From Rhabdornis inornatus (lineage: Eukaryota > Chordata > Aves > Passeriformes > Rhabdornithidae), in contig VWZS01011026.1 in the NCBI GenBank assembly GCA_013397075.1, forward strand, positions 298-64,297: a DNA stretch of 64,000 bases. Direction: 5' to 3'. The notes beneath the pieces are model-generated. The model did not search any database, had not been told where the DNA came from, and saw only the letters and a program-made list of their open reading frames with translations. The position numbers and the translations under genes are program-made. Shown here in pieces: positions 24,361 to 36,227 of the stretch. Each line of letters opens with the position of its first letter. Position 1 is the stretch's first letter.

Positions 24361-26170
24361 TGGAAGCAGTAAAAGTGAATCAATGGAAGTCCTAATGTTC
24401 CACATGAGCTATTTTACCTCTGAAGGCTGTGGGCCATGCAGGAAGGTCATTAACATTCCCGAGTGACAAGTCAACAAATGCAGAATTGACAAATTCCAGC
24501 CTCAAGCCTTGGTTTTGCATCCCAAGAGGTGACATTCAGGTGGGAGGAAGGAGGAGCAAGGTCTTTTAATTTTGGGATATAAACCCCTCTATGTTAAGTC
24601 AGGGCTTCTGATGGCTTCCAGTTACAAGACTGAGCAACACCTGAGCATCTGTAGCCTGCACATGGGTCATCCACACAGGCACAGTTCTGATGGGAAGGAC
24701 CACCCTGTGTCAATGGCCCCTAAGGATGCTTTCTAAAATGCATCATCCTCAGCTGTGATGCAATTCTGCAGTGAGGACAGGGCCATCTCCTCCCTCTGCT
24801 CCAGGGCCAAGGGTTCCTGGATGGTGCTACCAGCTCCTGTGGGCTGTGTGGAAGAGATTGTATGGCACAGAGAAGTCTGGTGGCAAAGCAGTGATGCCAC
24901 AGTACCTCTGACTGGTCACTGAAACACTGCTGACACCTGTTTAAAAGTAGAGTTTAAAGAAACCAGATGTTTTTGTGGTCCTGTGAACAGAGCAGGATCC
25001 CTATGGGAAAGCCAAGGAGAAAACATAAGGAAGATGACCCAAAGAGGCAGAAAGGGATGAGAGGGAAAGTAAGAGAGGTAGAAGAGAACATGATAGAAAC
25101 AGAAAGGGAAGGGAACAAATAGGGTTAAGATAAGGACACTAAGGCAGTTTATTTGCACTTCGGGGTCTTTTTCTTTTCCCCTTTTGTGGCCTTGATAAAA
25201 CTTCTTCTTAAAGCTGCCTCTCTCCAAGAAGTGAGGTGACAGGTGTGAGATTATGGGGATGTGAGAAATGTCAATGTGTGCTCTTGGCATCCTACCTGTC
25301 CTGCTCTCCTTCTCCTCCTGTCCAAGGGGAAACTCACAGCCAGAGCTGGAGTGACTGTGTGCACACCCAGCATCACACTTAGCTTGGCTGACTCTCCTAC
25401 GGGCCATGACTTCTCCACTCTTCTCCTCTTTGGCTTCACAGTCACACTTGCTGGGCATTTCTGAGTAGAGAGGATCTGAAACATGTGGCAGAAGGAGGCC
25501 AGTGTGAGAGATGCTGAATCTGGACCTATCTTTTTGCAAATTCTCAATCCCACCACTGAGCTGAGGGCTGTTGAAGAGGTGTTGAGGATGCAGGGCTCCT
25601 CTTCTCTCTGAACTGTGATATGCTGGCATCCTATTTTGATTTGTCTTATCAGCAGAGGATCTGGATGCCTCTCCAGAGCTCATCTGAACCCACTCAGTTC
25701 TCTTGCCTGAAAAAATTTCTGTCTGAAATTAGACTGATGAGAGTGCTTGACTGACACCCCGGGAGACTCACGTTTCCCTTTCATAGCCCCTCCAGATAAA
25801 AGCTCCAGCTGCAGCACAGCAAAGATAATGTGCACCTCTCCTGGATGACCATTTCTTGGAACAGGAAGGAAGTTCATTCTCTGTTCTAGTGAGCCCTTTG
25901 CTTTCTGGGCTAAAGTTGCCAAAAAGGGGAATTGGATGCAGTTTTTGGATGCCCATGGTAAGTCATAGCACCAACAGAAACATGAGATAACCATTTCTCA
26001 CTGGGCTATACAGTGGCATTTTGTCACTAACTGTGTGAACTGCAGGTGAAAGGCTCACAAGCTTTATCACTCCAGTCTGTTTCACCCTTTGACTCAGGGA
26101 AGAAATAGCTGAACTTCAGTTAGATAGAGATCTTTCTCTGTACTGTGCCATTTCTTCCTGCAACCAGTCA
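24361..26170. other. non-coding stretch with a purine-rich segment
   Basis: The plus strand at about 25000-25130 is mostly purine. On the minus strand it therefore contains few stop codons, which largely explains the 255-codon minus frame at 24916-25683, the longest in the window. Its product is a patchwork with no recognised domain. Confidence 0.5.
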
Positions 26171-26179
26171 CATTGGTAG

Positions 26180-26400
26180 CATTCCACCAAAGATACAGAG
26201 CTCATAAATTACTGAGACATCAATAAATGACTCAATAATTTTAGAGTGACTTAAATGAAACGTATCTTATTTATGTTAATGAAGATGACTGACATCTTGA
26301 AGAATCACTCTGCTTTGCAGACTACATACATTCAGCAATCATTCAGCCACAACTAAATGCAGCTACCTCTGGGATGGATTGTGTCAAATGCTTAATAATG
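26180..26400. promoter_or_regulatory. candidate conserved non-coding element
   Basis: This is an AT-leaning, non-repetitive block with repeated CAATAA/AATAAT words and TATGTTAATGAAGATGACTG near 26273. It has no open frame of note. The call is made on texture only. Confidence 0.3.
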
Positions 26401-26869
26401 TCTGGAAACCCAGTGAAGACATATAGAAGTAAGCAAAAACAACACTTTGTATGGAAGCCAGTAGGGCGAACCTGAGGTAGACAGTGTGCAGCAGCAAACT
26501 AGGATGTAGTGAGATTCTAACCTTCTTTTTGAGCAGTGTTTGACACTGAAATCGCAGGACTTTACTGTTAGGAAGTTGGGGAATGAACTCTGTCACCACT
26601 GGGGGTCTTGTGAGGCTATTGCATGCTTACTTTATGTGCGTAATGATGGCAGCTTTGCATTCAAATGAGGCTGAAAAAATGTTTGCTCCTGTAAAGCGCT
26701 TGGTTTGTACAGGCACTCAGCAACTGCAAATGCCATTTCAGAACTGGGCTTGCAGGAATGCATGTGCCTCTGTGCTCTGCTTCTGCAAACCTGAATGAGC
26801 TGTCATGAGCAGGCTCTTGGCTCCCTATGTCATTCAAAGCCTCTATCTTGCATATCTTCCCTGTCTGCT

Positions 26870-27230
26870 CTTACAATTGTGAAACAAAGAGATAGAAAAT
26901 TAAATGTTTTACCAAGTAATTAAGAGAGACGTTTATGGGTTTGCTTTCAAGTCACTTCTGAGAGTGCCACCTTAGTAAAGCTGTGGATTACTGTAAGGTA
27001 AAACAAAGAATGTTGCTTGGTGCATGTGCATCAATCACATTTCAGGTGCAATGGAGGGTGGGGGAGAGTTGGGGAACATGAAGAGTTTTGCATTCCTGCC
27101 ATTTAAGAGCTCTTCATATGAGGTCAGTTACACCCCTAATTATGAAGGAAAGACTTTTAGAGGTTCGAGAGGTGTGAAATTACTGTAGCACTGCCCAGGT
27201 AAAGGCAGATTGATCATTTTACACCAGCAG
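26870..27230. promoter_or_regulatory. candidate conserved non-coding element
   Basis: It contains AAGTAATTAAGAG near 26913, TGTGCATCAATCACA near 27026 and CCTAATTATGAAGG near 27136, in non-repetitive sequence with no coding signal. A purine-rich GGGTGGGGGAG stretch at about 27056-27070 interrupts it. The call is made on texture only. Confidence 0.32.
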
Positions 27231-29655
27231 AGCATGGCTGGGGGATGCAGGTGTTGAAGGAACAGAACCAGAACACAAATCTAAGATCTTCACGTATAAA
27301 TGGGAATTAATGTAGGGAGGCAAAAGGGTCTCCTCTGTGCCTGCTGCTGGAGACTGCAACCCGTAGGTCCCCATGGAACAGAAGCTCTATTAGACCCCTC
27401 AACAGACCACTGGCAAAACTTGCTCTCCCCAGACTCATCCTCTCCAGCTCTGCCTCACAGCATTAGAAAAACTCCCTCTAGAGTAAGGCAAAAAAACTAC
27501 CCCACCTTGTCCTCTCCAGAAACAAATTGATTAGAAGCAGCTGTGGATGTTTTTGTCCTTTGAATCTGAGAGCAAAGAAATGGCTGCTGCCTCCAACATC
27601 GTGCTGAATTGAGGGAGAGCCCAGCAGTGCTCACTGAGGCGCCTTCCCAAGGAGAAAGACACAACCATTTCACTTGAAACAACTCACTGACTGCAGCACA
27701 CACTCTGGATGGATATATACAGCTGCTTTAAAGCAAGCTCCTTCCTTTTTGTATGTTAATGCCTTTTGCTCAGCAGATGCTCTCTGGAGCATGCAGTGTA
27801 TATTGAAGGGTGCAGACCATGATTCAAATTACAGGGGTGTAAGTGTGTGTGTAATATACCTAGCATGCTTGCATTTCGTAGCTCCACACCGTGTGCAAGG
27901 CCAGCCCCTGACCCATTTCCCCCTCCCTGACACACCCAGGTATCTCCCTGCAGTTACAGATTCCCAGGCATGTCTGTGCTCCGTTCACACCCTGCCTGCA
28001 GAGCAGGTTCACAGGGGTCCATGATACAGAACTGGCTGAGCTGTAAGTCAGGAGAGAGAAAAGGAGAGAAAGGGAGGGGAGGAGAGCTGCGGGAGGTGCC
28101 GTGTCACCCAGCTGCAGTCCTCAGCCACTTCTTGATTTGCAGCTCAGGCAATGCACAGGCTTCACCTTCCACAGGTTTATTACCTCTAGTCTGCCCAAAA
28201 GGATTGTAGGGGAGACAACTCGTCACTACTAATAATTAAGACAGCCAAATGAAGGTAGAGACAAGAGGCAGGGGAGCTGGCAGAAAGAAATGTCAATACG
28301 AAGAACAGGGTACTAGGGTCTTAGGCACACTGTCTTACCTGATCATCCCTTCTCTTTTGCACCCATAAGAGCCAACCTGCTATCTATTCTCTGACTCAAA
28401 GCTGAACAGCTTTAGCTCTGCAGGTATTGTGGTGGGAAAACCAGTGCTTGCCCAATTTTTGGCTGTCTTGGAATCCCTCCCTCCCTATGCTGGGTGAGAC
28501 CACAGTCATCCTGACAGCCTGAGAACTGGGGGCAGCATCTTGGCTGCATCACGGTTCCTTATCTTCAAGTGAGATAGCACGAAAATTTTAATGCACAGGA
28601 ATCTTGATACCCAAAAAGCCCCCTGAAACTCAGGCTGTGTTGGGTCAAACATAGCCATCTGACACCAGTTTGAAAAGAAATGCTGTAAGTGAAGCGATTC
28701 AAATGGAGTGGACTGTAAAGACCACATTTCCTAATAATGGTTGTGAGCAAGATAAGAAGGAAGATAACAATTGTGGGTCTAAAAAGCTCAGTAAATAAGA
28801 CCGTAGATGGATCTACAGCCAACCATTTGGGAATTAGATGAAGTTCTGCTGCTCCACTCCTTCCCAGATGCCTTGATTTTTTTCCTCATGCCAGGTAGAG
28901 GACTACCCCACATACTGCTTCCCAAGGGCTGCAGTGTCTAGACAAGACCTGGCTTGGGGATACTAAATTAAAAATTATCAAAAACGATTCTTCTCCTTTT
29001 GGCCAAAGGATCGAGGTTTGCTTTCAGTAACAGAGCTTTCATACTCATGTACTCCTGATTTACTGTTCAGGAAAACAAGACTGGGATGCGAAGAACTGGT
29101 GCCAGTGCCACCTGCATTTGCAAGGGAGGAACTGGACATGGTTTTCTTGCTCAGGGACATTTTCTGCCCTCCTTTCCCCCAAGTCAGCAGTGTGCTGTTG
29201 GCTGGCTTTTGAGTGAACCACAGGAGTCATCCTCCTCAGCCAGAGGCTGTGAGACTGGTTAGCTGCTGTATCTAAACTGTAGATTCTCCTTTAAACTAGA
29301 GCCAGTGTTCCTATTGCCATGTACCTTATAGTGCTTGCCATTGCGAGATTGTCCCTGCTGGGCTATGAGGTCTGTGTTTTCTGCAACAACTGAAGGTGTC
29401 CAGCCAAGGGGGGGCTGTCCTTTTACATCTCTTGTTCACACTTGGGATTTAGGTCTGCAAGCTTTTCCTGCTGTTCAGACATTAACTAACTGAAAAACCT
29501 GGAGAAGGCAGCGAGGTAGGTGGTGCAGGGAAGGAATTTGTGCTGGAGTCAGAGGATAATATATATTTTAAGACCACAGGGAAGCTGTAGGACATACGAC
29601 CTTTAGTAATCTCCTTGCTTTCAGGCTCCTTTCCTCCCCATTGAGAGACTCTCTC
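27231..29655. other. non-coding stretch, no gene seen
   Basis: A purine tract at about 28050-28086 is the only notable low-complexity segment. No exon, RNA gene or repeat family is recognised. Confidence 0.45.
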
Positions 29656-29659
29656 AACT

Positions 29660-29900
29660 GTTCCCCAGGGGATTTCAAGCATTGCTATTATATATAATTG
29701 CACAAAAAATGGAGAATGCTCTGGCCCATGAAAGAATAAGAGGGATAAACTAATTAATTCCAGGCCACAGAAGTGGAAAAGAAAGCAAATACTTGGCAAT
29801 TAATCAGGGGCAGCTGAGCCCTTCTCTCCTATCAGATATGGCGAAAAGTGCTAATTGCAGAAGATAAGCCACACAGTGGGATGCATGAAACTGCCTCTGA
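29660..29900. promoter_or_regulatory. candidate conserved non-coding element (homeodomain and GATA words)
   Basis: TAATTAATT lies at 29751-29759, AGATAAG at 29862-29868 and GGCAATTAATCAGG near 29795. The sequence is non-repetitive, and no coding signal is visible. The call is made on texture only. Confidence 0.33.
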
Positions 29901-30576
29901 ACTGGGGACAAAAATAACACATTCAGCTGCCAGTACACAGAGGAGAAGGAGGGGGAGCAATGGGCACCCTCCATCACCGTCACCACTAGACGTAGTGTGG
30001 GAGTAGCACATTATAAAGGGCCTTGGCTCCTCAAAAGGATTTGAGAAGGGCTGGGGAACTAAGGTAGCAGGGATCTGGATGGGAGATTTGACTGTGAAAT
30101 AGTCCACCTTTCTGTGCATCACTCCTCTCATCTGTGAAATGGGATTTATGGTTCTGTCCCTGGGCTGGCTGTGACCAGGGCATGTGTGATGCTGAGAAGA
30201 GCTCATGAGAACCCTCATAAATCTCCCAGTACGTCTGGCTTCAGCAAGGGTGTGCAAGGCCAGCAGAGAAGCTGTGGCTCTCGGGGCAGGTGGTGTGGCA
30301 GTGAGTTTGGTAGGGTCGCTTGAGGCATGCAGCAAGCATCAGGCAAACATCAGGTTGGCTGCTGTTGCTCGTGTCTGGCTTCACTGGGTTTGGCTTCTGG
30401 CTGAGGCACTTCCAAAGGGGATTTTCCAAGGTCTTCAATCACTTCAAAATGAAGGCAGTGTAGATAACAGTGAGGTTTAGAGGTGCCAGTGCAGCACTAA
30501 TTTCAAGCATTAGAGCTTGGGAAACTCTTACTATGCTCCTCTCTGTAGCAGGACATGCTTTCATACCTCCATGTTT
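29901..30576. other. non-coding stretch, possible weak SINE relic
   Basis: Around 30122-30150 the words CTCCTCTCATCTGTGAAATG recall the MIR-type '...CATCTGTAAAATGGGG' core, but the match does not extend. It is therefore not called as an element. The 167-codon minus frame at 29832-30335 shows no recognisable domain. Confidence 0.35.
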
Positions 30577-30723
30577 CACATCCCTGGAAGTGTTCAGGGC
30601 CCAAATGTGATGCAACTTTGAGCAACCCGGTCAGTGGAATGTATCTCTGCTCATAGCAGGGGCTTGGAACTAGATGATCTTCAAGCCAACCCTTCCAACA
30701 CAAACCATCCTATGACTTTATGA
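30577..30723 (+). mobile_element. CR1 LINE 3' end
   Basis: This matches the sense strand of the avian CR1 3' terminus in order: CATCCCTGGAAGTGTTCAGG, an AACTTTGAGCAACC block, CATAGCAGGGGCTTGGAACT, AGATGATCTTCAAG, CCCTTCCAACACAAACCAT, then the terminal CCTATGACTTTATGA. The 3' end is therefore at about 30723. The copy is heavily 5'-truncated and moderately diverged. Confidence 0.88.
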
Positions 30724-31369
30724 GCAGGGAAAAACAGTATGTTTCAGTGACCTGGAAGACTGAGAAAAGACTCTTGGCACCTGACCCCTTCTCACTTGTA
30801 CCTTTCCTCACTGTCATCTTGCCTGACCTTGACCATTCTGCCCCTACTGGAGAATACAGATTATCTTCTCAGATGCAGGAGGTGTAAGAGCAATTTAAAA
30901 GAGGTCAGTAGCTCTTTTGGGAAAGGGCTGTGGTTTGGGACCCCTGTGTGCAGCCGAGGCCTTCTATTTCCATCTCCTCCTACCTGAATGCCTAATGCTC
31001 AGGAAGAGCCACAGCGCTTCACTTGGAGGTCTGTTAGCAATCCTCACCTCTTTGATGTTCCTCACTTAGCACTCGGAGTCCAATTACATACACAGACTAA
31101 CAGGCATCAGAGCTTTGTTCCTCGGAGGATGCAAAGAAAAGCACATCTTCCTAAATGCTATGGGTTGTTGTTGGTTTTCTTCTTCCAAGTGCTCAGATCC
31201 CCTGGGGGCAAGTCTTTTACATCAGACCCGGAGGGGACTGATTACCAAATTGTTATGCATGCTTTATTCCTGCCAGAATCCAGAAAAGTTGGACATGTGC
31301 AACGATGCCTGGGATGGCAGAAGGCACTGTGGAAAACTACACGTATAAACCCCCCTGATGGGAGTGTAA
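30724..31369. other. non-coding stretch, no gene seen
   Basis: It contains the 130-codon plus frame at 30988-31380, which has no recognisable domain or exon boundary. No repeats are seen. Confidence 0.45.
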
Positions 31370-31560
31370 ATCTGGAATAACTCCCTTTTAGCTTCACCAG
31401 CCACAGATTTACATCTGTGCTAACAGCAGCTTGGCCCTCCCCGATAATTCAAGGCATAAATTCTGTGTAAATAAGCTCCCTACTTGGGCAGCATGTTTTT
31501 GCCCCTTGCCTGGGGAGTCAGGAGGGTCGGCACTGCTCGGGGCAGCTTTCCTGCCCTGCT
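31370..31560. promoter_or_regulatory. weak candidate conserved non-coding element
   Basis: This is non-repetitive sequence with words such as CCCGATAATTCAAGG near 31439 and GTGTAAATAAGC (forkhead-like) near 31463. The call is made on texture only. Confidence 0.25.
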
Positions 31561-31899
31561 ACTGTCTGTGCCCGTGCACAGAATCAAACATCATCTGGCA
31601 GCTGCTGCAGCAGCCCTTGTATTTTGCTGTCCTATCCCTCCTAGGATTTCAACACATTTGCATTCCTCCTGCTGAAGATGAACTGCAGACTTCTTCTGCA
31701 ACAAACCTTCATTGAGGGGAGCAGAATTCATCAATATTTCATGCTGAAGGGGGAGAGGAATATGTGTATGTGCATATATACTCTTAGAGAAGGAAAAGGT
31801 TAGTGAAGTGAAAAGCAGATAAAGCTGAGGAAGGAAGGAGGGAGGTTTAAAGGATCTATTCCTTCATTTTTGACCTCTCTTTGGTTATGTGTAATCCTA

Positions 31900-32360
31900 A
31901 GGCAGGAAAAATCTGCGTGGCACTGAAAAATCCCTTCTTAATAATTCTTTTATTCGTAGACATCAGTACAGGCAGTATTTCATGGCAGCTGGGCAGAGAC
32001 TGCAGATCTAGGTAGGTGAAGGGAGAAGGAGAGACACAGCAAACAACATGGAGAGAACAAGAGACAGTGTGAGTGAGTAAAACATGTGCACAAATGGACT
32101 GGGGGGATTTTCAGCAGCAAGGCTCCTTCTGCTAAAGCCCTGCAGCCCTTACTCAGCATAATGTGGCTAGTCGAGTGAATGCGATGCTTTTAAAAGTCTC
32201 TGGCAGCTCTTTTATTAAAAGCTTGACCGCGAGGCTGGGTTATAAATAATTTGATATTAAACACACATGTCAAAGAAAAGGGTGGTGAGGGAGGAAGATT
32301 GTTTTCAAGCCACAGAATAATTATTCGGATATGGATATATAATTTTAGCTCCAAGTTTCT
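31900..32360. promoter_or_regulatory. candidate conserved non-coding element
   Basis: The segment 32150-32350 is striking: TTTATTAAAAGC near 32210, TTATAAATAATTTGATATT near 32240, CATGTCAAAG near 32266, and a perfect 12-bp palindrome GAATAATTATTC at 32325-32336. The CG pairs of GACCGCGAGG (about 32225) are unusual for AT-rich spacer. There is no repeat signature or open frame. The call is inference from texture; no alignment was available. Confidence 0.38.
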
Positions 32361-32610
32361 TGGGGGATGAAGAGGCAGCACAGGGCGAGGGAATGGTGAA
32401 GAGTAATGGTTTCAATATCAGGCAAGACTGCGTTGGTGCTGGCTGCAGCACAAGGTGGGGCTGCCAGCTGGCTGAGGTGCTCCCATGTACTGCACAGGCA
32501 GAGGCTCTGCTGCCTGTATTTTACAAAATGGGCTCAGAAATAAGTGTCTGGGCTTTCAGTCACTGCCACAGAGCCTATGTGTGTCGTGTACCTGAATCTA
32601 CCCTGAATGC

Positions 32611-32640
32611 ACATACACACACACACACACACGCACACAC
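32611..32640. repeat. (AC)n microsatellite, about 30 bp
   Basis: The dinucleotide AC is repeated with two single-base interruptions (ACAT at the left, ACGC near 32631). Confidence 0.93.
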
Positions 32641-33371
32641 AAAGTTCATACCTGGGTCCAGCCTGCACACGTACACTCACATGTCTATATGATGCAGATG
32701 CTAAAGGAGACTCTTCCAGCCAGGAGTGCAGATGCTGATGATCTGCATTGCAAATAACAGGCTACAAGGGTTAAAAGTATCTCTTGGGAGGCAAATATTC
32801 CATGTGGGACTGTGGAGAAGGAGACAGGCAGCAGGGATGATGAGCAACCTTCAAAACCCGGTTGGAAGAGGGCAGAAATATTGTGGGATATTCAGTGAGC
32901 CTCCACACCTGCATACTCCAAGAGGGTTTCCTTGCACCTGCATGCAGGGAGCCCAGCTAACTCAGCGACCCACCTCCTTGTCCCCACAGGGTGGGGTTAC
33001 TTGAGCATGCCCCACATAGGGCCTTTCCTTCAGCCCGTTCAGTGTGACATCATGCTTTTCCAGTGCCAGGGACAGCACTCACCTGCAGGCTGCCCAGTGC
33101 CTCCCAGCTGTTTGCAGCAGCTGGCTGTCTTCTGTACAGCCCAAAGCGCTGGGTGCGCGGTTACCTTAGAAACTGCTTTTCCTCTTCTTCCTGCTGCTGT
33201 GCATAAGTTAAGTGATGGATACAGCAGGAAGAATGCGGGCTCTGCCTCCAGCAGGAGAAAAGATCCAATACTCTGCAGACTGGTTTTATCCCGCTCTATA
33301 AAGGTGCTCCTGGCTCTGCTGCCAGAGTGAAAAGTCCTAGTTTTCTGCCATAGCTTGGCAAAGGTGACTGT

Positions 33372-33398
33372 GGAGGAGGAGGAGGAGGAGGAGGAGGA
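33372..33398. repeat. (GGA)9 microsatellite
   Basis: Nine perfect GGA units make a 27-bp purine tract. It is a likely polymorphic site. Confidence 0.95.
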
Positions 33399-33515
33399 TG
33401 GGCTTAGAGTTTTTGGGTGCTGGATACCATTGTGGATGCTCTTGTCCATAAGGCATTGTTTCTAACCTGGGGCACACATTTTTAACTAAATAAAGATTGA
33501 TTGAATAAATAAGTA

Positions 33516-33546
33516 CACTAAGCTTTATGTTAAATAAAGCTTAGTG
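33516..33546. repeat. perfect 13-bp hairpin with 5-nt loop
   Basis: CACTAAGCTTTAT at 33516-33528 and ATAAAGCTTAGTG at 33534-33546 are exact reverse complements around GTTAA. Each arm holds an AAGCTT. The flanks are AT-rich with AAATAAA-type words. The stem is too short for a pre-miRNA, and no element boundary is visible. Confidence 0.95.
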
Positions 33547-34329
33547 ACCTTCACATGTTTTACGACATAGAAACACTTCTGCCTTGTCTTAGGGCTTTTG
33601 GACTGCTAGAATGGGATGGAGACTTGGATTTGCTCTTAGATGGCCATTCATAAATCTGGAGCTCGTAAGATAATCAGTGTTTATGACCTTGGAACTGACA
33701 GTTTTTTTAACCCCTGGGCAATGATGACAGTGACGGCAGATGTCTCCCTCTGAAATAGGCTGGTGGATCTCAGTCTGGTTTCCAGGTAGGAAGAAGGGGA
33801 CCATATCAAACTACCCCTTGATAGCTAAATGCAGTCTCAGCGGGAGATCAGGGACTGCAAAGCAGTGAGCAGTTGATCAGTATTCCTCACTAGCTCTAAA
33901 CAGAAGTCATCTTTGTCTTTTTTAGAAAATGGATGAATAAGCAAAAACATCTCAAGGCCATCTTGTGCTCTACTGATATTCTTATTCCATAATTATCTGA
34001 AACTGAGGTTCAAACCAAATATTTATTTATTACCAGTTTTTAATTTTTTTTCACTAGCTTATTCACCCATGGGACTGGGAATAGGTGTCTATGGATTCTG
34101 GGGAGCTGCAGGAAGAGGGGTGGTGTCATTTGGCAGAACACTTGATGCATATGAATCACATGTGGTAGGCAAATTGGAGGGTGGGGAGCCCAGTGCAGAG
34201 CTGTTTGTTTGTTGCAGGTTGGGATTTTATCTTTGTTTGCTTTGTGGGTGTTTTACCCCCCCCACCCCGGTCCCCTTGAGCAGATTTCAGCTTCTCCATC
34301 TGAGCTACATGTGGCTTCAATTACCCTGA

Positions 34330-34540
34330 GCCTTTGTGTGGCGCAGTGTTCAGGGAAAGGCTCCGGATCATTACTGTGAAATGTGTTTGATCTCCTCTCG
34401 CCTTTCCATTTGAAATGGAAATAACTGCTCTTGTTAGCTCCTCAGGTCCCCAAGTAATCGTCCCACCGGTTCCTTCGGCAGACTCCCTCCTCCTCCACCA
34501 CTCGGGAGAGCTAATGATTAGCCTACTCCACCTCAGCAAG
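34330..34540. promoter_or_regulatory. candidate conserved non-coding element with 19-bp palindrome
   Basis: This non-repetitive block contains CCGGATCATTA near 34361, a perfect palindrome at 34403-34421, AAGTAATCGTCC near 34452, CCACCGGTTCC near 34463 and GCTAATGATTAGCC near 34509. The homeodomain-type TAAT/ATTA pair and several CpG-containing words stand out from the CpG-poor neighbourhood. The call is inference from texture. Confidence 0.38.
34403..34421. repeat. perfect 19-bp palindrome (9-bp arms)
   Basis: TTTCCATTT and AAATGGAAA pair exactly around one G. The half site GGAAA resembles an NFAT/ETS-type core, so it could be a symmetric protein-binding site. No binding is shown. Confidence 0.93.
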
Positions 34541-34829
34541 AGGTTTTTTTCCCTTTCTCCCTGTGTCATTTTGATCCAGATTTGATAATTTCTTGTTCTT
34601 CCCGCTGCCGGCAAGCTCCTCTTTTCAGTAGTCCCTGCTTTTGCCCTCCTGTCTCAGGGTTTGCTTGGCTTTGTCACCTCTCAGAGCAGAAACACAATTT
34701 CCTCCCTTTAAGTTGCGACTCCTCAGAATTGTACGAAGAAACAAGAGATCGTCTGGAAATTCACTCCCCCATCTTTTTACTAGGGTCTTCTCTTCACTGG
34801 CACAACTGGTTGAAAGTGGTCCTTTTATT

Positions 34830-34848
34830 GGTGGTTGGTTGGTTGGTC
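34830..34848. repeat. short (GGTT)n tetranucleotide repeat
   Basis: About four GGTT units follow TTTATTG. Confidence 0.85.
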
Positions 34849-35548
34849 ATCGTCTTCGCTGCCTTTTCGTCTTCCAGCTAGAAATTGTTTGGCAGTCACT
34901 ACTACTGTATTACTCCAGCTCCGGAGCATGGAGAGGATGTGTTTGTGTGTTAATCTCTCCCACTCAGACAACCTTTCAAAAGAGGTTTCCTGCTACAACT
35001 GCAAGCCAGGGAAAGAGAAAGGAATGAGTATGTGGTGCTAGAGAAGAGCTTGACTTCGCCCATCATAATTTTTAAAAAATCGAACAGTCTCAGCATTTGA
35101 AATTGCCTAATGCAAAAAAGACCACCAGTTTCTCAGTGTCTGTAGAGCTCCCCCAAAGGAACACTTTATTCCTCTAGCGTCATCTTCTTCCCACCTCACG
35201 ATCACCACCTTGCTTTTTCCCTCAATAGTTCCTTCTTCCCTTCCTTTCCCCTCACATCCTTCCCCCATTAGGCTACTGCTCCTGCTTTCTGCAGCATCCT
35301 TGGCTCCCATGGCACAAGAGATCATCGGCTGGAGCACAGGCACTTTGCAGCCTGCCTCCAGCTCCATAGCAGGTCCATGTGCAGGGTTTCCTTGGGCTGC
35401 ACACCAACGTGGAGGAGCAGCAAAGGAGCTGCCTCAGGCACAGGAGCGCCTGCTGCAACCCAAAAACCCCATATTCACCTCCGCAGAACATAATTAAGTC
35501 TGCTCATGAACACTCCCTAATCTGAAACACAGAAGAAAAATGAGCTGT

Positions 35549-35604
35549 GGGGAAGGGAGATGGGAGAGAGGGAAAAAAAGAAAAAAAAAGAAAAAAAGGA
35601 AGAA
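35549..35604 (+). repeat. purine-only tract, A-rich
   Basis: The stretch is almost all A and G, with GAAAAAAAG-type units. It gives lysine-rich spurious reading frames in all three plus frames. Confidence 0.88.
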
Positions 35605-36227
35605 ATCTCTCTCCCTGTTTTCGTTTGGCAGTGCAGCAAGGCAGCAGATGGGCAGCCAGCATCCCGTGGTCCTGGCAGGCACAGACCAGCCGGCCCGTGC
35701 TGCATCCCCAGCACTTGTTCACAGCCAGGCAGGGTCAGGGCCCCTGCTCCCCTTCGGGGATTGGAGAGCGCTGATGCTCAGCGAGACAGCTTGTGACTGA
35801 TGCCTCCTTCCCGCTGTGAGGTCCTGGCCGCATGTATTATCCTTCTCCTAATGTGGGAGATCATTACTGCCTCCCTCCCTCGCCTCCCAACATAGCCCGT
35901 CTCTCCTAGGGGAGGGTTCCTCCCTTTCTCCGAAGATGGGGATGCTTACCTGTCTGAAGTATGCGTAAGGATCTGCACACTGCAGTGCACATGGTGTTGT
36001 TTCACGTGCAATATTCTTTCCTGACTCTGGTTGTTGAAAACAAGGCCCCACCACCCATTTCTAGCAAACAGTAAGTCTATTTTTGAAAGAATATGGTCAT
36101 TCGACTTATATTCCCCATGACTTTGAATACTTTTTCTTGGTGGTTTCCCTCTAAGCAGGTATTTCTTCCTCTGGTGGCAGCGGGGTGTGCTGGTCCTTCC
36201 CTGTCCGGCACGCCCGCCGCAGATGAG

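Larger units (their letters stand above)
32361..34329. other. non-coding stretch with two microsatellites and a hairpin
   Basis: Apart from the (AC)n, (GGA)n and hairpin features listed separately, nothing is recognised. The minus frame at 33039-33449 encodes a serine run that is just the (GGA)n microsatellite in translation. Confidence 0.5.
34541..36099. other. non-coding stretch with low-complexity tracts
   Basis: It holds a (GGTT)n run at about 34830-34848 and an A/G-rich tract at 35549-35604. The overlapping plus frames at 35540-35800 begin in that tract and are not genes. No exon is recognised. Confidence 0.45.

Noticed and set aside
24916..25683. 255-codon minus-strand open frame, the longest in the window
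   Set aside because: Part of it lies opposite a purine-rich plus-strand tract (about 25000-25130), so the minus strand is short of stop codons there. The product has no recognisable domain, no signal or repeat structure, and a patchwork composition.
27150..27175. GGTTCGAGAGG considered as a tRNA T-arm
   Set aside because: No acceptor stem, D-arm or anticodon arm can be placed around it.
30122..30150. MIR-like words (CATCTGTGAAATGGG)
   Set aside because: The match is about 20 bp and does not extend into the neighbouring MIR segments.
33039..33449. Minus-strand frame with a serine run
   Set aside because: The serine run is the (GGA)9 microsatellite in translation; nothing else supports a gene.
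33516..33546. Hairpin considered as a pre-miRNA
   Set aside because: A 13-bp stem is far shorter than the roughly 30-bp stem of animal pre-miRNAs.
35540..35800. Three overlapping plus-strand frames with lysine-rich starts
   Set aside because: All begin in a purine-only tract, which lacks most stop contexts. Three open frames at once argue against coding.
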